Source: Methylotenera_A sp040079935
Lineage (GTDB): Bacteria > Pseudomonadota > Gammaproteobacteria > Burkholderiales > Methylophilaceae
Assembly (NCBI GenBank): GCA_040079935.1
Contig: JBEBJI010000003.1
Coordinates: 62,001 to 126,000 of the forward strand
Length of the DNA: 64,000 nucleotides
Direction of reading: 5' to 3'
A program made the translations under genes and the position numbers. The first letter of the stretch is position 1; each line of letters starts with the position of its first letter. Positions 25,093 to 34,016 of the stretch are shown here, piece after piece. The notes beneath the pieces were generated by a model. That model saw nothing but the letters and a program-made list of their open reading frames with translations. It was not told the DNA's origin and did not search any database.

Positions 25093-26483
25093 TGGCTTGC
25101 TAACTCTTTCGTAATTGCAGCCACATGGCCGATAGATCCTGCGCCCATCACAATGACCACATCATTAGCCTGCGCCATATTCATAATCGCTTGCGGCATT
25201 TCGTCAGTGGTTTCCACAAATAGCGGCTCTACCTTGCCCGCTACGCGCACCGCGCGAATTAAGCTGCGTGCATCTGCCGCTACAATCGGTGCCTCGCCTG
25301 CTGAATAGACCTCAGTCAATATCACAGCATCTGCTGTGGAAAGTACGCGCACAAAATCCTCGAAGCAGTCTCTAGTTCTAGTAAACCGATGTGGCTGGAA
25401 GGCAAGTACCAAGCGGCGCTTGGGGAAAGCATCTCGCGCTGCGGCAATCACTGCTTGCATCTCAACAGGATGATGTCCGTAGTCGTCAATCAGTGTAAAT
25501 TTGCCGCCTTTAGTAGCAATTTCGCCATAGCGCTCAAAACGACGACCTACGCCTTTAAATTCGGCAAGCGCTTTAATGATAAATTTATCTTCAATATTGA
25601 GTTCGCTGGCAATTGCAATCGCTGCCAGTGCGTTTAGCACATAATGGTTGCCAGGCAAATTCAACGTCACGTCAAACGTTGTGGTCACGCCGTTAATTCT
25701 GTCCACCGTAAAATGCATTTTGCCGTTATCCGCGCGCACATTTCTAGCGCGAATTCTTGCTTCTTCACTCAAGCCATACGTCATCACTGGCTTAGTCACG
25801 CGTGGCAAAATCTCTCGAATGTTCGCGTCATCCACGCACACCACGGCCATTCCCCAAAACGGCAATTGCTGTAAAAACTCCACAAAAGCGCTCTTGAGCT
25901 TGTCGAAGCTATGCTCGTAAGTGTCCATGTGGTCTTGATCGATATTGGTCACCACCGCCATCACGGGTGTTAAATGTAAGAATGAAGCGTCAGACTCATC
26001 CGCTTCCGCCACAATGTATTCGCCCGTACCCAATCGCGCATTGGCACTGGCAGCCTCGAGCTTGCCACCAATCACAAAAGTTGGATCCATGCCGGCCTCG
26101 GCCAAAATACTGGCGATAAGGCTAGTAGTTGTGGTTTTGCCGTGCGTGCCTGCTACGGCAATACCTTGTCGAAAACGCATCAGCTCTGCCAACATTAAGG
26201 CGCGTGGCACCACAGGGATATTTTTTGCGCGTGCAGCGATAATTTCAGGGTTTTTCTCGTTCACCGCGGATGAAACCACTACCACATCCGCCTCACTTAA
26301 GTTCTCTGTGGCGTGACCCTGATATACTTTTGCACCAAATTTTTCTAAGCGTTTTGTTGTGTCATTTTTTGCCAAATCTGATCCCGAAACTTTGAAATCT
26401 AAATTCATCAAGACTTCGGCGATGCCGCTCATGCCCGCGCCACCTATGCCCACAAAATGGATATTCTTTACTTTATGCTTCAT
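25089..26483 (-). CDS. murC: UDP-N-acetylmuramate--L-alanine ligase
   Basis: First Mur ligase, adding L-Ala to UDP-MurNAc. About 464 residues from MKHKVKNIHFVGIGGAGMSG (Rossmann UDP-binding domain), then VAGTHGKTTTTSLIASIL (P-loop), EADESDASFLHL, TNIDQDHMDTY and a C-terminal DDYGHHPVEMQAVI domain. The ATG at 26483 is chosen over one six codons upstream because it overlaps the murG stop as ATGA. Confidence 0.97.
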   Translation of the reverse strand: MKHKVKNIHFVGIGGAGMSGIAEVLMNLDFKVSGSDLAKNDTTKRLEKFGAKVYQGHATENLSEADVVVVSSAVNEKNPEIIAARAKNIPVVPRALMLAELMRFRQGIAVAGTHGKTTTTSLIASILAEAGMDPTFVIGGKLEAASANARLGTGEYIVAEADESDASFLHLTPVMAVVTNIDQDHMDTYEHSFDKLKSAFVEFLQQLPFWGMAVVCVDDANIREILPRVTKPVMTYGLSEEARIRARNVRADNGKMHFTVDRINGVTTTFDVTLNLPGNHYVLNALAAIAIASELNIEDKFIIKALAEFKGVGRRFERYGEIATKGGKFTLIDDYGHHPVEMQAVIAAARDAFPKRRLVLAFQPHRFTRTRDCFEDFVRVLSTADAVILTEVYSAGEAPIVAADARSLIRAVRVAGKVEPLFVETTDEMPQAIMNMAQANDVVIVMGAGSIGHVAAITKELASQ

Positions 26484-27571
26484 AAGGCTATCCCCATACA
26501 AATTTTTGCAACTGTTTGCGTTGCTTCCGGCTTAGCGAGCTGCTTGGCTTTGATGGCCATTTCTAAACAAATTTCTCGTGTTAAATTGCTTAAAATTTCT
26601 GTCGCTTTTTGCACATTGAATTCGCTTTGTTGTATCAACTTGGCAGCACCCGCATCGCTTAAGTATTTGGCGTTATACGTTTGGTGGTCATCCACCGCAT
26701 ATGGAAATGGCACCAGCACACTTGCCACGCCAACGCACGCCAACTCCGCCACCGTTAGCGCACCCGCACGACAAATTACCACGTCCGCCCACGCATACAT
26801 TTCGGACATATTGTTGATAAAAGCCTTAGTTTCAGCTGCCCTGGAAGCCGCATGATAATTGGCTTGCAGAGCACCGATATGTTTCTCACCAGCCTGATGT
26901 ACAACTTCATAAGTCTCATTTGGAAGATTAGCCAACGCTTTTGGTAGCACTTCATTCAGCGCTGTTGCACCCAAACTGCCGCCTACCACTAACAACTTCA
27001 GCTTACCTGTACGCTTTCCATAGCGCACTTCTGGCGCTGGTAATTGAGTAATATCGCTACGCACTGGATTACCTACTAATTCAGCCTTATTCCCAAATGC
27101 TAGAGGAAACGCTACCAGCACTTTATTCGCAACTAAGGCCAAAGCTTTATTGGTTAAACCCGCAATAGAATTTTGCTCGTGAATGATCAAGGGCTTGCCG
27201 AGCAATTTCGCCATTAAACCACCAGGAAAAGCCGCAAAGCCGCCCATTCCTAACACCACCGTTGGACGATGCAAGCGAATGGCGTTAAAGCTTTGCTTAA
27301 ACGCAATAGCTAATTTAATGGGCAGCAACACCCAACCCAGTAAACCTTTGCCACGCACGCCGCGCATAGTCATCATGGCTTTACTGTAACTTTTATCTTC
27401 AATTAATTTGTTTTCCATGCCGCCTTCGGTGCAAAGCCAAACCACTTTCCAGCCGTAGGTAATCATATAATCCGCCACCGCCATCGCTGGGTAAACATGA
27501 CCGCCCGTGCCGCCCGCCATCACCATCAGCGTGCCTGTTTTTGACTGCGTGACTGGGCTCGCAAACATCAT
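26480..27571 (-). CDS. murG: UDP-GlcNAc transferase MurG
   Basis: Peripheral membrane glycosyltransferase turning lipid I into lipid II. 363 residues: MVMAGGTGGHVYPAMAVADY (residues about 16-35), the GMGGFAAFPGGLMAKLLGKP loop, HEQNSIAGLTNK, and the GT-B C-domain with LLVVGGSLGATALNEVLP and CRAGALTVAELACVG. Start at 27571 overlaps the ftsW stop as ATGA, so the 15-residue N-terminal extension is probably translated. A repeat copy is read as ALQANYHAASRAA in the helix before the ADVVICRAGAL region without changing overall length compared with E. coli from memory. Confidence 0.96.
   Translation of the reverse strand: MMFASPVTQSKTGTLMVMAGGTGGHVYPAMAVADYMITYGWKVVWLCTEGGMENKLIEDKSYSKAMMTMRGVRGKGLLGWVLLPIKLAIAFKQSFNAIRLHRPTVVLGMGGFAAFPGGLMAKLLGKPLIIHEQNSIAGLTNKALALVANKVLVAFPLAFGNKAELVGNPVRSDITQLPAPEVRYGKRTGKLKLLVVGGSLGATALNEVLPKALANLPNETYEVVHQAGEKHIGALQANYHAASRAAETKAFINNMSEMYAWADVVICRAGALTVAELACVGVASVLVPFPYAVDDHQTYNAKYLSDAGAAKLIQQSEFNVQKATEILSNLTREICLEMAIKAKQLAKPEATQTVAKICMGIAL
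26838..26872 (-). repeat. 35-bp palindromic repeat, copy F (in murG)
   Basis: Plus strand: GCCCTGGAAGCC, core GCATGATAATT (8 of 11), GGCTTGCAGAGC. Arms pair well. Translated as ALQANYHAASR. Confidence 0.75.
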
Positions 27572-28734
27572 GCTGGCAAGCCTTTCTGAAGTCGACGATT
27601 CTCAAAATCAATGCGTAGCAACACCGCCATAGCGATGCAATTAGCCAAAATGCCACTACCACCGAATGAAAGTAGTGGCAAGGTCAAACCCTTGGTTGGT
27701 AGCACGCCCATGTTCACGCCAATGTTGATAATTCCTTGTACGCCTATCCACACGCCAAGGCCTTGTGCCAGCAAAGCAGCAAAATAGCGCTCGTTCGCTA
27801 CCGCTTCTTTGCCGATACCAAATGCGCGAATCACAATCCACACAAACAAACCCAGCACTGTCAGTACACCTACAAAACCGAGCTCTTCCGCAATTACCGC
27901 CAATAAGAAATCGGTATGCGCTTCAGGCAGATACAATAATTTCTCCACGCTCGCCCCCAAGCCCACACCAAACCACTCGCCTCGGCCGAAGGCGATAAGC
28001 GCATGCGAAAGCTGATAGCCTTTACCGAATGGGTCAGCCCACGGATCCATAAAACCAATCACGCGCTGGAGTCGATATGGCGAGCTCCAAATCAAAAAGT
28101 AAATGGCGACTGGTAACAAAGCAACCAGCCCAGCAAATATTTTTACGTTAATACCGCCCAGCCAAAGGATGGAAATGGAAATGGCTGCTATGACCGCAAA
28201 CGCGCCAAAATCTGGCTCGCGCAGCAGTAAAAATCCAACCAACACCATCACCGCAACCATAGGCAAAAAGCCTTTTTTAATACTATCCATCTGCGGCGCT
28301 TTGCGCACGGCGTAATCGGCCACATACATTGCTGCAAACAACTTCATCAGTTCAGATGGCTGCAAATTAATCACGAACAATGATAGCCAACGTTGGCTGC
28401 CATTGACGTTGCGTCCTACACCTGGAATAAGCACCAACACCAGCAAAAATAAGCCCAATAAAAATAAATACGGCGCCATTTTTTGCCACAATGTCACTGG
28501 AATTTGAAATGAGATGAAACCCGCCACCAAGCCAATCACAATAAATATGGCTTGGCGTATTAAATAATAAGTGCTTTGGTGCCCGACGACTTTATCGGCC
28601 TCGGCAATCGCAATCGATGCGGAATACACCATTACCAAGCCCAAACCCAACAGAATAAAAGTTATCCAAAGCAACATTTGATCGTAACTTGCGGCATTTG
28701 CGCGTTCGCTACTGTGTATCACAGGCGCTAGCAT
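27568..28734 (-). CDS. ftsW: Peptidoglycan glycosyltransferase FtsW
   Basis: SEDS-family septal glycan polymerase working with FtsI. 388 residues, about ten membrane helices. Family marks: GLVMVYSASIAIAE near the N-terminus, GRNVNGSQRWLSL, LQPSELMKLF, YQLSHALIAFGRGEWFGVGL (split over two helices), LPEAHTDFLLAVIAEELGF (catalytic-site loop) and LPLLSFGGSGILANCIAMA. It overlaps murD by 7 bases and murG by 4. Confidence 0.97.
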   Translation of the reverse strand: MLAPVIHSSERANAASYDQMLLWITFILLGLGLVMVYSASIAIAEADKVVGHQSTYYLIRQAIFIVIGLVAGFISFQIPVTLWQKMAPYLFLLGLFLLVLVLIPGVGRNVNGSQRWLSLFVINLQPSELMKLFAAMYVADYAVRKAPQMDSIKKGFLPMVAVMVLVGFLLLREPDFGAFAVIAAISISILWLGGINVKIFAGLVALLPVAIYFLIWSSPYRLQRVIGFMDPWADPFGKGYQLSHALIAFGRGEWFGVGLGASVEKLLYLPEAHTDFLLAVIAEELGFVGVLTVLGLFVWIVIRAFGIGKEAVANERYFAALLAQGLGVWIGVQGIINIGVNMGVLPTKGLTLPLLSFGGSGILANCIAMAVLLRIDFENRRLQKGLPA

Positions 28735-30125
28735 GTTGCCACTTTTTTATTTTTTTGTTGTAGCTGCTTGACCGCATCCACAAATACTTCTGCACGATGC
28801 ACGTAGTTCTTAAACATATCAAAGCTAGCACAAGCCGGGGAAAGTAACACCGCTTCGCCCGCCTTAGCCACCTTTTTGGCGATATTCACCGCCTCTGGTA
28901 AATCTGCCGCATGATAAATTGGAATGTTAGTTTTCGCCAACACTGCCTCAATCAAAGACGCATCGCGACCTATCAGCACAACCGCATTGCTATTAGCTTG
29001 CAAGGCAGGTGCTAAAGGTGTGAAATCCTGCCCTTTGCCATCACCACCCGCGATTAACACTACTTTTTGTGGTTTACCATGCCCATTCACATTCTTGGTC
29101 ATCCCCAAAATGGCGGCGCAAGTTGCACCAACGTTGGTGCCTTTTGAGTCGTCATAGAAATCTATATCATCAATATTGGCGACCCATTCCACGCGATGTG
29201 GCAAACCTTTAAAATCTCGCAATGCATGCGCTATGGCTATTTTCTCGATGCCAACGGCAGCACATAAACCCGCCGCCGCAAGCGCATTCGCTACATTATG
29301 TTGACCAGAAATTTTCAGCTCGCTTGATTTACACAATTTACGCTGTCCGCTTGCTAAGTATTGCACACCATTCTCATCAATTAAGCCAAGATCCTTTGTG
29401 CTTGGTGCAGCATTTAAGCCAAACGTCACTACATTCTCAGACTGCATCGCAAGTGTTATTGCGTCGTCGCGATTCAATACTGCAACTTTTGCATGTGCCA
29501 AAATGCGCGCTTTGGCAGCAGCATAATCTGCAACACTAGCGTATCTATCCATATGGTCTTCGCACACATTCAGCACCGTTGCCGCATCTAGGTTTAAATT
29601 AGCTGTAGTTTCCAGCTGAAAGCTAGAAAGTTCCAGCACATAAATATCAGGCGTTTCCATTTGCAAGGCATCCAGCACAGGCAGGCCAATATTGCCAGCG
29701 ACGATAGTTTTTAAGCCCGCTTCTTTACAAATCTCACCCACTAAAGTTGTCACCGTGGTTTTACCGTTTGAACCAGTAATGCCGATGACTTTTGCATTTT
29801 TTGAACGGTATTGCGCAAATAATTCCACGTCACCAATCACTGCAATCCCTTGTTGAATAGCTGCTTGCACGGCAGGGTCACTGATAGGCACGCCTGGACT
29901 TATCACAATCAACTCAGCTTTTAGTAATATCTCCTGCTTAAATTGTCCTGTGTGATAAGTGACTTGCGACATTCGCCTATTCAAGTCATCCATATTGGGC
30001 GGGTTGTCACGCGTATCTGCTGCGGACAAAATTGCACCTTGCTTAGCAAGCCAGCTCAAAGCCGAGCGACCTGTTTCGCCAAGGCCTAGCACTAATACTT
30101 TTTTGTTTTTTAACTCAATTTTCAT
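28728..30125 (-). CDS. murD: UDP-N-acetylmuramoylalanine--D-glutamate ligase
   Basis: Adds D-glutamate to UDP-MurNAc-L-Ala. About 465 residues from MKIELKNKKVLVLGLGETGR. P-loop ITGSNGKTTVTTLVGEI, NVCEDHMDRYASV, QHNVANALAAAGL, and YDDSKGTNVGATCAAI in the catalytic and C-domains. The ATG at 30125 is used because it overlaps the mraY stop as ATGA; an ATG 28 codons upstream lies inside mraY. The segment ALQANSNAVVLIG holds a degenerate repeat copy without a length change. Confidence 0.96.
   Translation of the reverse strand: MKIELKNKKVLVLGLGETGRSALSWLAKQGAILSAADTRDNPPNMDDLNRRMSQVTYHTGQFKQEILLKAELIVISPGVPISDPAVQAAIQQGIAVIGDVELFAQYRSKNAKVIGITGSNGKTTVTTLVGEICKEAGLKTIVAGNIGLPVLDALQMETPDIYVLELSSFQLETTANLNLDAATVLNVCEDHMDRYASVADYAAAKARILAHAKVAVLNRDDAITLAMQSENVVTFGLNAAPSTKDLGLIDENGVQYLASGQRKLCKSSELKISGQHNVANALAAAGLCAAVGIEKIAIAHALRDFKGLPHRVEWVANIDDIDFYDDSKGTNVGATCAAILGMTKNVNGHGKPQKVVLIAGGDGKGQDFTPLAPALQANSNAVVLIGRDASLIEAVLAKTNIPIYHAADLPEAVNIAKKVAKAGEAVLLSPACASFDMFKNYVHRAEVFVDAVKQLQQKNKKVATC
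28972..29006 (-). repeat. 35-bp palindromic repeat, copy L (in murD, degenerate)
   Basis: Plus strand: ATCAGCACAACC, core GCATTGCTATT (9 of 11), AGCTTGCAAGGC. One arm is kept, the other decayed. Read as ALQANSNAV. Confidence 0.5.
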
Positions 30126-31225
30126 CTTAATTTCAGGGTCGATAATCCAACTAGAACGAGCATCATGGTAATAATCCAAAATCGCACAACGACTTGCGTT
30201 TCCTTCCAACCTTTTTGCTCATAGTGATGATGCAATGGCGCCATTAAAAAAATGCGCTTGCCAGTGCCAGTTTTGCTTTTGGTATATTTAAAATACAGCA
30301 CCTGCAACGCGACTGAAAAAGTCTCCACCACAAAAACACCGCCCATAATAAATAGCACAATTTCTTGGCGAACGATGACTGCAACAACTCCTAGCGCGGC
30401 TCCCAGCGCCAATGCACCAACGTCACCCATAAACACTTCTGCGGGATAAGCGTTAAACCATAAGAATCCCAAGCCCGCGCCAGCCATGGCGGCACAAAAT
30501 ACCATCAATTCACCCGCGCCCGCCACGTAAGGAATGCCCAAATATTTAGAGAAATATAAATGCCCCGCCACATAAGCAAAAATCGCTAACGCGCTGCCCA
30601 CCATCACCGTAGGCATAATCGCCAAGCCATCCAAGCCATCAGTCAAATTTACTGCGTTGCTACTGCCAACTATCACTAAATACGTCAGCACAATAAAACC
30701 GACTGCGCTTAAAGGCAGCACCAAATTTTTAAGGAATGGGAAAATAAGTGTGGTTTCTGCAGACGTAGTGGATGTTTGAAACAAGAAAATCGCCACGCCC
30801 AGCCCAATGACACTTTGCCAAAAATATTTCGCTTTGGCGGATAAGCCTTTCGGGTTTTTATAGACTACTTTTCTATAATCATCCACCCAGCCAATCGCAC
30901 CAAAACCAAGCGTAGTCACCAGCACAACCCAAATATATTTGTTGTGTAAATCACCCCACAACAAAGTTGCTATTGATATCGCCACCAAAATAAGCGCGCC
31001 TCCCATGGTTGGCGTGCCCGCTTTCACCAAATGCGTTTGCGGGCCATCATCGCGCACTGCTTGCCCCACCTTGTATTGCGTAAGTTTTCGTATCATGGTC
31101 GGACCAACCATAAATGAAATGATTAGCGCAGTAAGTGTCGCCAAAACAGCGCGTAAGGTGATGTAATTAAACACATTAAAACCACGAATATCGTGCGCCA
31201 AGTAGCGTGCAAGTTCTAGCAGCAT
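30122..31225 (-). CDS. mraY: Phospho-N-acetylmuramoyl-pentapeptide-transferase
   Basis: Inner-membrane enzyme forming lipid I on undecaprenyl phosphate. 367 residues with about ten helices; motifs GTPTMGGALILVAI, GFGAIGWVDDYRKV (Asp pair), NAVNLTDGLDGLAIMP, NAYPAEVFMGDVGALALGAA and FLMAPLHHHYEQKGWKE (the conserved HHH). Its ATG shares one base with the murF stop (TAATG). Confidence 0.97.
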   Translation of the reverse strand: MLLELARYLAHDIRGFNVFNYITLRAVLATLTALIISFMVGPTMIRKLTQYKVGQAVRDDGPQTHLVKAGTPTMGGALILVAISIATLLWGDLHNKYIWVVLVTTLGFGAIGWVDDYRKVVYKNPKGLSAKAKYFWQSVIGLGVAIFLFQTSTTSAETTLIFPFLKNLVLPLSAVGFIVLTYLVIVGSSNAVNLTDGLDGLAIMPTVMVGSALAIFAYVAGHLYFSKYLGIPYVAGAGELMVFCAAMAGAGLGFLWFNAYPAEVFMGDVGALALGAALGVVAVIVRQEIVLFIMGGVFVVETFSVALQVLYFKYTKSKTGTGKRIFLMAPLHHHYEQKGWKETQVVVRFWIITMMLVLVGLSTLKLR

Positions 31226-32586
31226 TACTGTTCCTCCAATGCATCATTTTTTTCTATTAGCGCATTTACCACACGCTCCATTTTCATAAAACGCGAGCCT
31301 TTTACCAATACAGTGGTATTATTTTTAATCAGGCTGTAAGCCGCATCCAGCAAGGTTTGCAGCGACGCATAATGCGTGGCATTTTTGCCAAATGCTTGCA
31401 CTGCAAATACGCTATTTTCACCAAGTGCCAATAAGGTATGCACGCCTTTTTGTTTGGCATACGCGCCCACTTCCGCGTGCATTTTGGCGGCATCTGCGCC
31501 CAGCTCGCCCATGTCACCCATCACGAAAATCTGAAGTGTTTTCTGGTTTGCTAATACGTCAATTGCTGCCTTCATCGAATCTGGATTAGCGTTGTATGTA
31601 TCATCTATCACCACCCCGCCTTTATTGCCTTGCAGCCAATTCAATCGACCTTTTACCGCACCAAAAACTGCCAAACCTTTTGCTATATCTTCATTAGAAA
31701 CACCCAACGCAACCGCAACAGCGCTTGCTGCTAGGGCATTATGAATATTGTGCTTACCTAACACGCTGAGCTTGAATTCGATTTCTCCGCTAAGCGTTTT
31801 AAGCTTAATTTTTGTCAAATTGCCGATAATTTTGTAGTTCGCGCTGATATCTGCCACTTTTTCTAAACCAAACGTGATGATTTTTTTATTTTTATTCAGT
31901 GATTTCCAATAATCTGCAAAATCATCATCCACATTGATAATCGCAATGCCATCATCTGCAAGCCCTGCAAAAATCTCGCCTTTGGCTTTTGCTATATTTT
32001 CGCGCGAGCCAACTTCGCCAATATGAGCCGTGCCAGCATTAGTAACCACCGCAACTGTGGGTTGTGCGATGCGAGTTAAATAATCAATCTCACCAAGGTG
32101 ACTCATGCCCATTTCAATCACCGCTTCAGTATGTTCTGGGCGAATCTTAAGCAGCGTCATTGGCATGCCAATATCATTATTCAGGTTGCCCTGTGTGACA
32201 AGAACAGAGCGGCCTCCAGGCGCATTCAAAATAGTTGCTATCATCTCTTTTACGGTAGTTTTGCCATTGCTACCAGTCACCGCCACCAGTGGAATGCTGA
32301 ATTGACTGCGCCAATGTTTTGCTAACATACCTAAGCTTGAGAGCGTGTTTTGTACCACCACTGCTGGGAGAGCTTTTGTGTTTTCATCTGACACCAGCAC
32401 CGCGGTAGCACCTTGTTGTACAGCCTCTAGCGCGTAACTGTTACCGTCAAAATTTTCACCTTTGATACCAATAAATAATTGGTTTTTTACAATGTTGCGG
32501 CTATCACTACCCACGCTTTGCACCAACACGTCATCGCCCAGCATGCGGCCATCCAGCACTTTAGCAATTTCGCTAAGCATGATCAT
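31225..32586 (-). CDS. murF: UDP-MurNAc-tripeptide--D-Ala-D-Ala ligase
   Basis: Adds the D-Ala-D-Ala dipeptide, completing the UDP-MurNAc-pentapeptide. 453 residues with SVGSDSRNIVKNQLFIGIKG, P-loop VAVTGSNGKTTVKEMIATIL, NAGTAHIGEVGSRENIAKAK and DDTYNANPDSMKAAIDVL. Start MIMLSEIAKVLDG; ATGA overlap with the murE stop. Confidence 0.97.
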   Translation of the reverse strand: MIMLSEIAKVLDGRMLGDDVLVQSVGSDSRNIVKNQLFIGIKGENFDGNSYALEAVQQGATAVLVSDENTKALPAVVVQNTLSSLGMLAKHWRSQFSIPLVAVTGSNGKTTVKEMIATILNAPGGRSVLVTQGNLNNDIGMPMTLLKIRPEHTEAVIEMGMSHLGEIDYLTRIAQPTVAVVTNAGTAHIGEVGSRENIAKAKGEIFAGLADDGIAIINVDDDFADYWKSLNKNKKIITFGLEKVADISANYKIIGNLTKIKLKTLSGEIEFKLSVLGKHNIHNALAASAVAVALGVSNEDIAKGLAVFGAVKGRLNWLQGNKGGVVIDDTYNANPDSMKAAIDVLANQKTLQIFVMGDMGELGADAAKMHAEVGAYAKQKGVHTLLALGENSVFAVQAFGKNATHYASLQTLLDAAYSLIKNNTTVLVKGSRFMKMERVVNALIEKNDALEEQ

Positions 32587-34016
32587 GCAAACGCCCCTTG
32601 ATAAATATTGAGCACGTTTTGTGCTTGCTCTATATCGCTAAAACGATGTTTTTTACCTGCGATTTCCTGATAATCCTCGTGGCCTTTACCTGCAATCAGC
32701 ACAATATCATTTGGTTTAGCCGAAAAAATTCCAACAGAGATGGCTTTAGCACGATCTTCTTCAATTACAAAATTGCCTTGCATACCCGTTAAAATGTCTT
32801 GAATAATTTTATCAGGCGCTTCGTCGCGCGGATTATCCGATGTCACTACCACCGTATCAGCAATAGCGCTAGCGACTTTTCCCATCAATTCGCGCTTACC
32901 AGCGTCTCGATTGCCGCCGCAACCAAATACGCAAATGAGTTTGGCACTAGCCTGCGCTTTTAATGTGGTCAGCACTTTTTCTAAGGCATCAGGTGTATGC
33001 GCGTAATCCACCACCACTAAAGGCAAATTGCCACCACCCAATTGCTGCATGCGTCCAGCGGCCGACTGAATGTGTGAAATCGCCTCTATCGCTTCTTCTA
33101 AACTCACCTTAGATGCAAGTAAAGTTGCCAACACTGCCAGTACGTTATACACATTAAAACGTCCGATTAAATTGGCTTTTACAGGCGCATTGCCTTGTGG
33201 AGTCACCGCGTAAAAAACAAAATGGGTATTTTCAAAATGTAGCTCGGTCGCCCTAACTGCGCCACGGTCGATGCCATAACTCAATACTGGTGTGCCAACA
33301 TTGGTTAACTCTTTTTCAATTTCCCGGCCAAATTCATCATCACAATTCAGTACGGCAACCTTCAAATCACTGCCAACAAATAGGCAGCGTTTCGCATCTG
33401 CATAGTCTTCAAACGAGCCGTGATAATCCAAATGATCTCGCGTTAAATTGCTCAGCACCGCCACATCAAAATTCACGCCACGTACACGGCCTTGATGCAG
33501 ACCATGTGAAGACACTTCCATAGCGACGGCTTTAACATCTTGCTTCACATAATCTGCCAACATTTCTTGCAATAAAACCGCATCTGGCGTGGTATTTGAA
33601 GTTTCAGTTAACTTATTTGGCAAACCATTACCCAGCGTGCCAATGACCGCAGTTTTTTTGCCTAAATGGTTAAAGCATTGGCTTAACCATTGCGAAATCG
33701 AAGTTTTGCCGTTGGTGCCCGTCACGCCTATCATCCACAGCTTTTCAGAAGGTTTCCCATAAAATTGACTGGCAATGCTGCCAGCTTGCAGACGTAATTG
33801 CTTTATTGGCTTATTTTCAATGTCCCACTTGGCATTCCATTCAAAATTTTCAGAATCCCAAATTACCGCGCTAGCACCATTACTAATGGCCTCCGCAATA
33901 TATTTGCGACCATCTGTTTTATCGCCTGGGTAAGCCAAAAATAGACTGCCTGACTGCACTTTTCGACTATCAGATGTCATGCTTTTTACAGGTGTTTTTA
34001 TCGCGTATTGACTCAT
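32583..34016 (-). CDS. murE: UDP-MurNAc-L-Ala-D-Glu--diaminopimelate ligase
   Basis: Adds the third stem-peptide residue. 477 residues; MTSDSRKVQSGSLFLAYPG, P-loop GVTGTNGKTSISQWLSQ, LSNLTRDHLDYHGSFEDYA, VDYAHTPDALEKVL. The SDNPRDEAPDKIIQDI segment carries the DNPR motif that selects meso-diaminopimelate over lysine. Coupled by ATGA overlaps to ftsI and murF. Confidence 0.96.
   Translation of the reverse strand: MSQYAIKTPVKSMTSDSRKVQSGSLFLAYPGDKTDGRKYIAEAISNGASAVIWDSENFEWNAKWDIENKPIKQLRLQAGSIASQFYGKPSEKLWMIGVTGTNGKTSISQWLSQCFNHLGKKTAVIGTLGNGLPNKLTETSNTTPDAVLLQEMLADYVKQDVKAVAMEVSSHGLHQGRVRGVNFDVAVLSNLTRDHLDYHGSFEDYADAKRCLFVGSDLKVAVLNCDDEFGREIEKELTNVGTPVLSYGIDRGAVRATELHFENTHFVFYAVTPQGNAPVKANLIGRFNVYNVLAVLATLLASKVSLEEAIEAISHIQSAAGRMQQLGGGNLPLVVVDYAHTPDALEKVLTTLKAQASAKLICVFGCGGNRDAGKRELMGKVASAIADTVVVTSDNPRDEAPDKIIQDILTGMQGNFVIEEDRAKAISVGIFSAKPNDIVLIAGKGHEDYQEIAGKKHRFSDIEQAQNVLNIYQGAFA

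Noticed and set aside
25880..25915. Sequence GAGCTTGTCGAAG in murC, like a widespread intergenic repeat
   Set aside because: It encodes SFDKLKSAF, the normal MurC sequence, and is a single occurrence.
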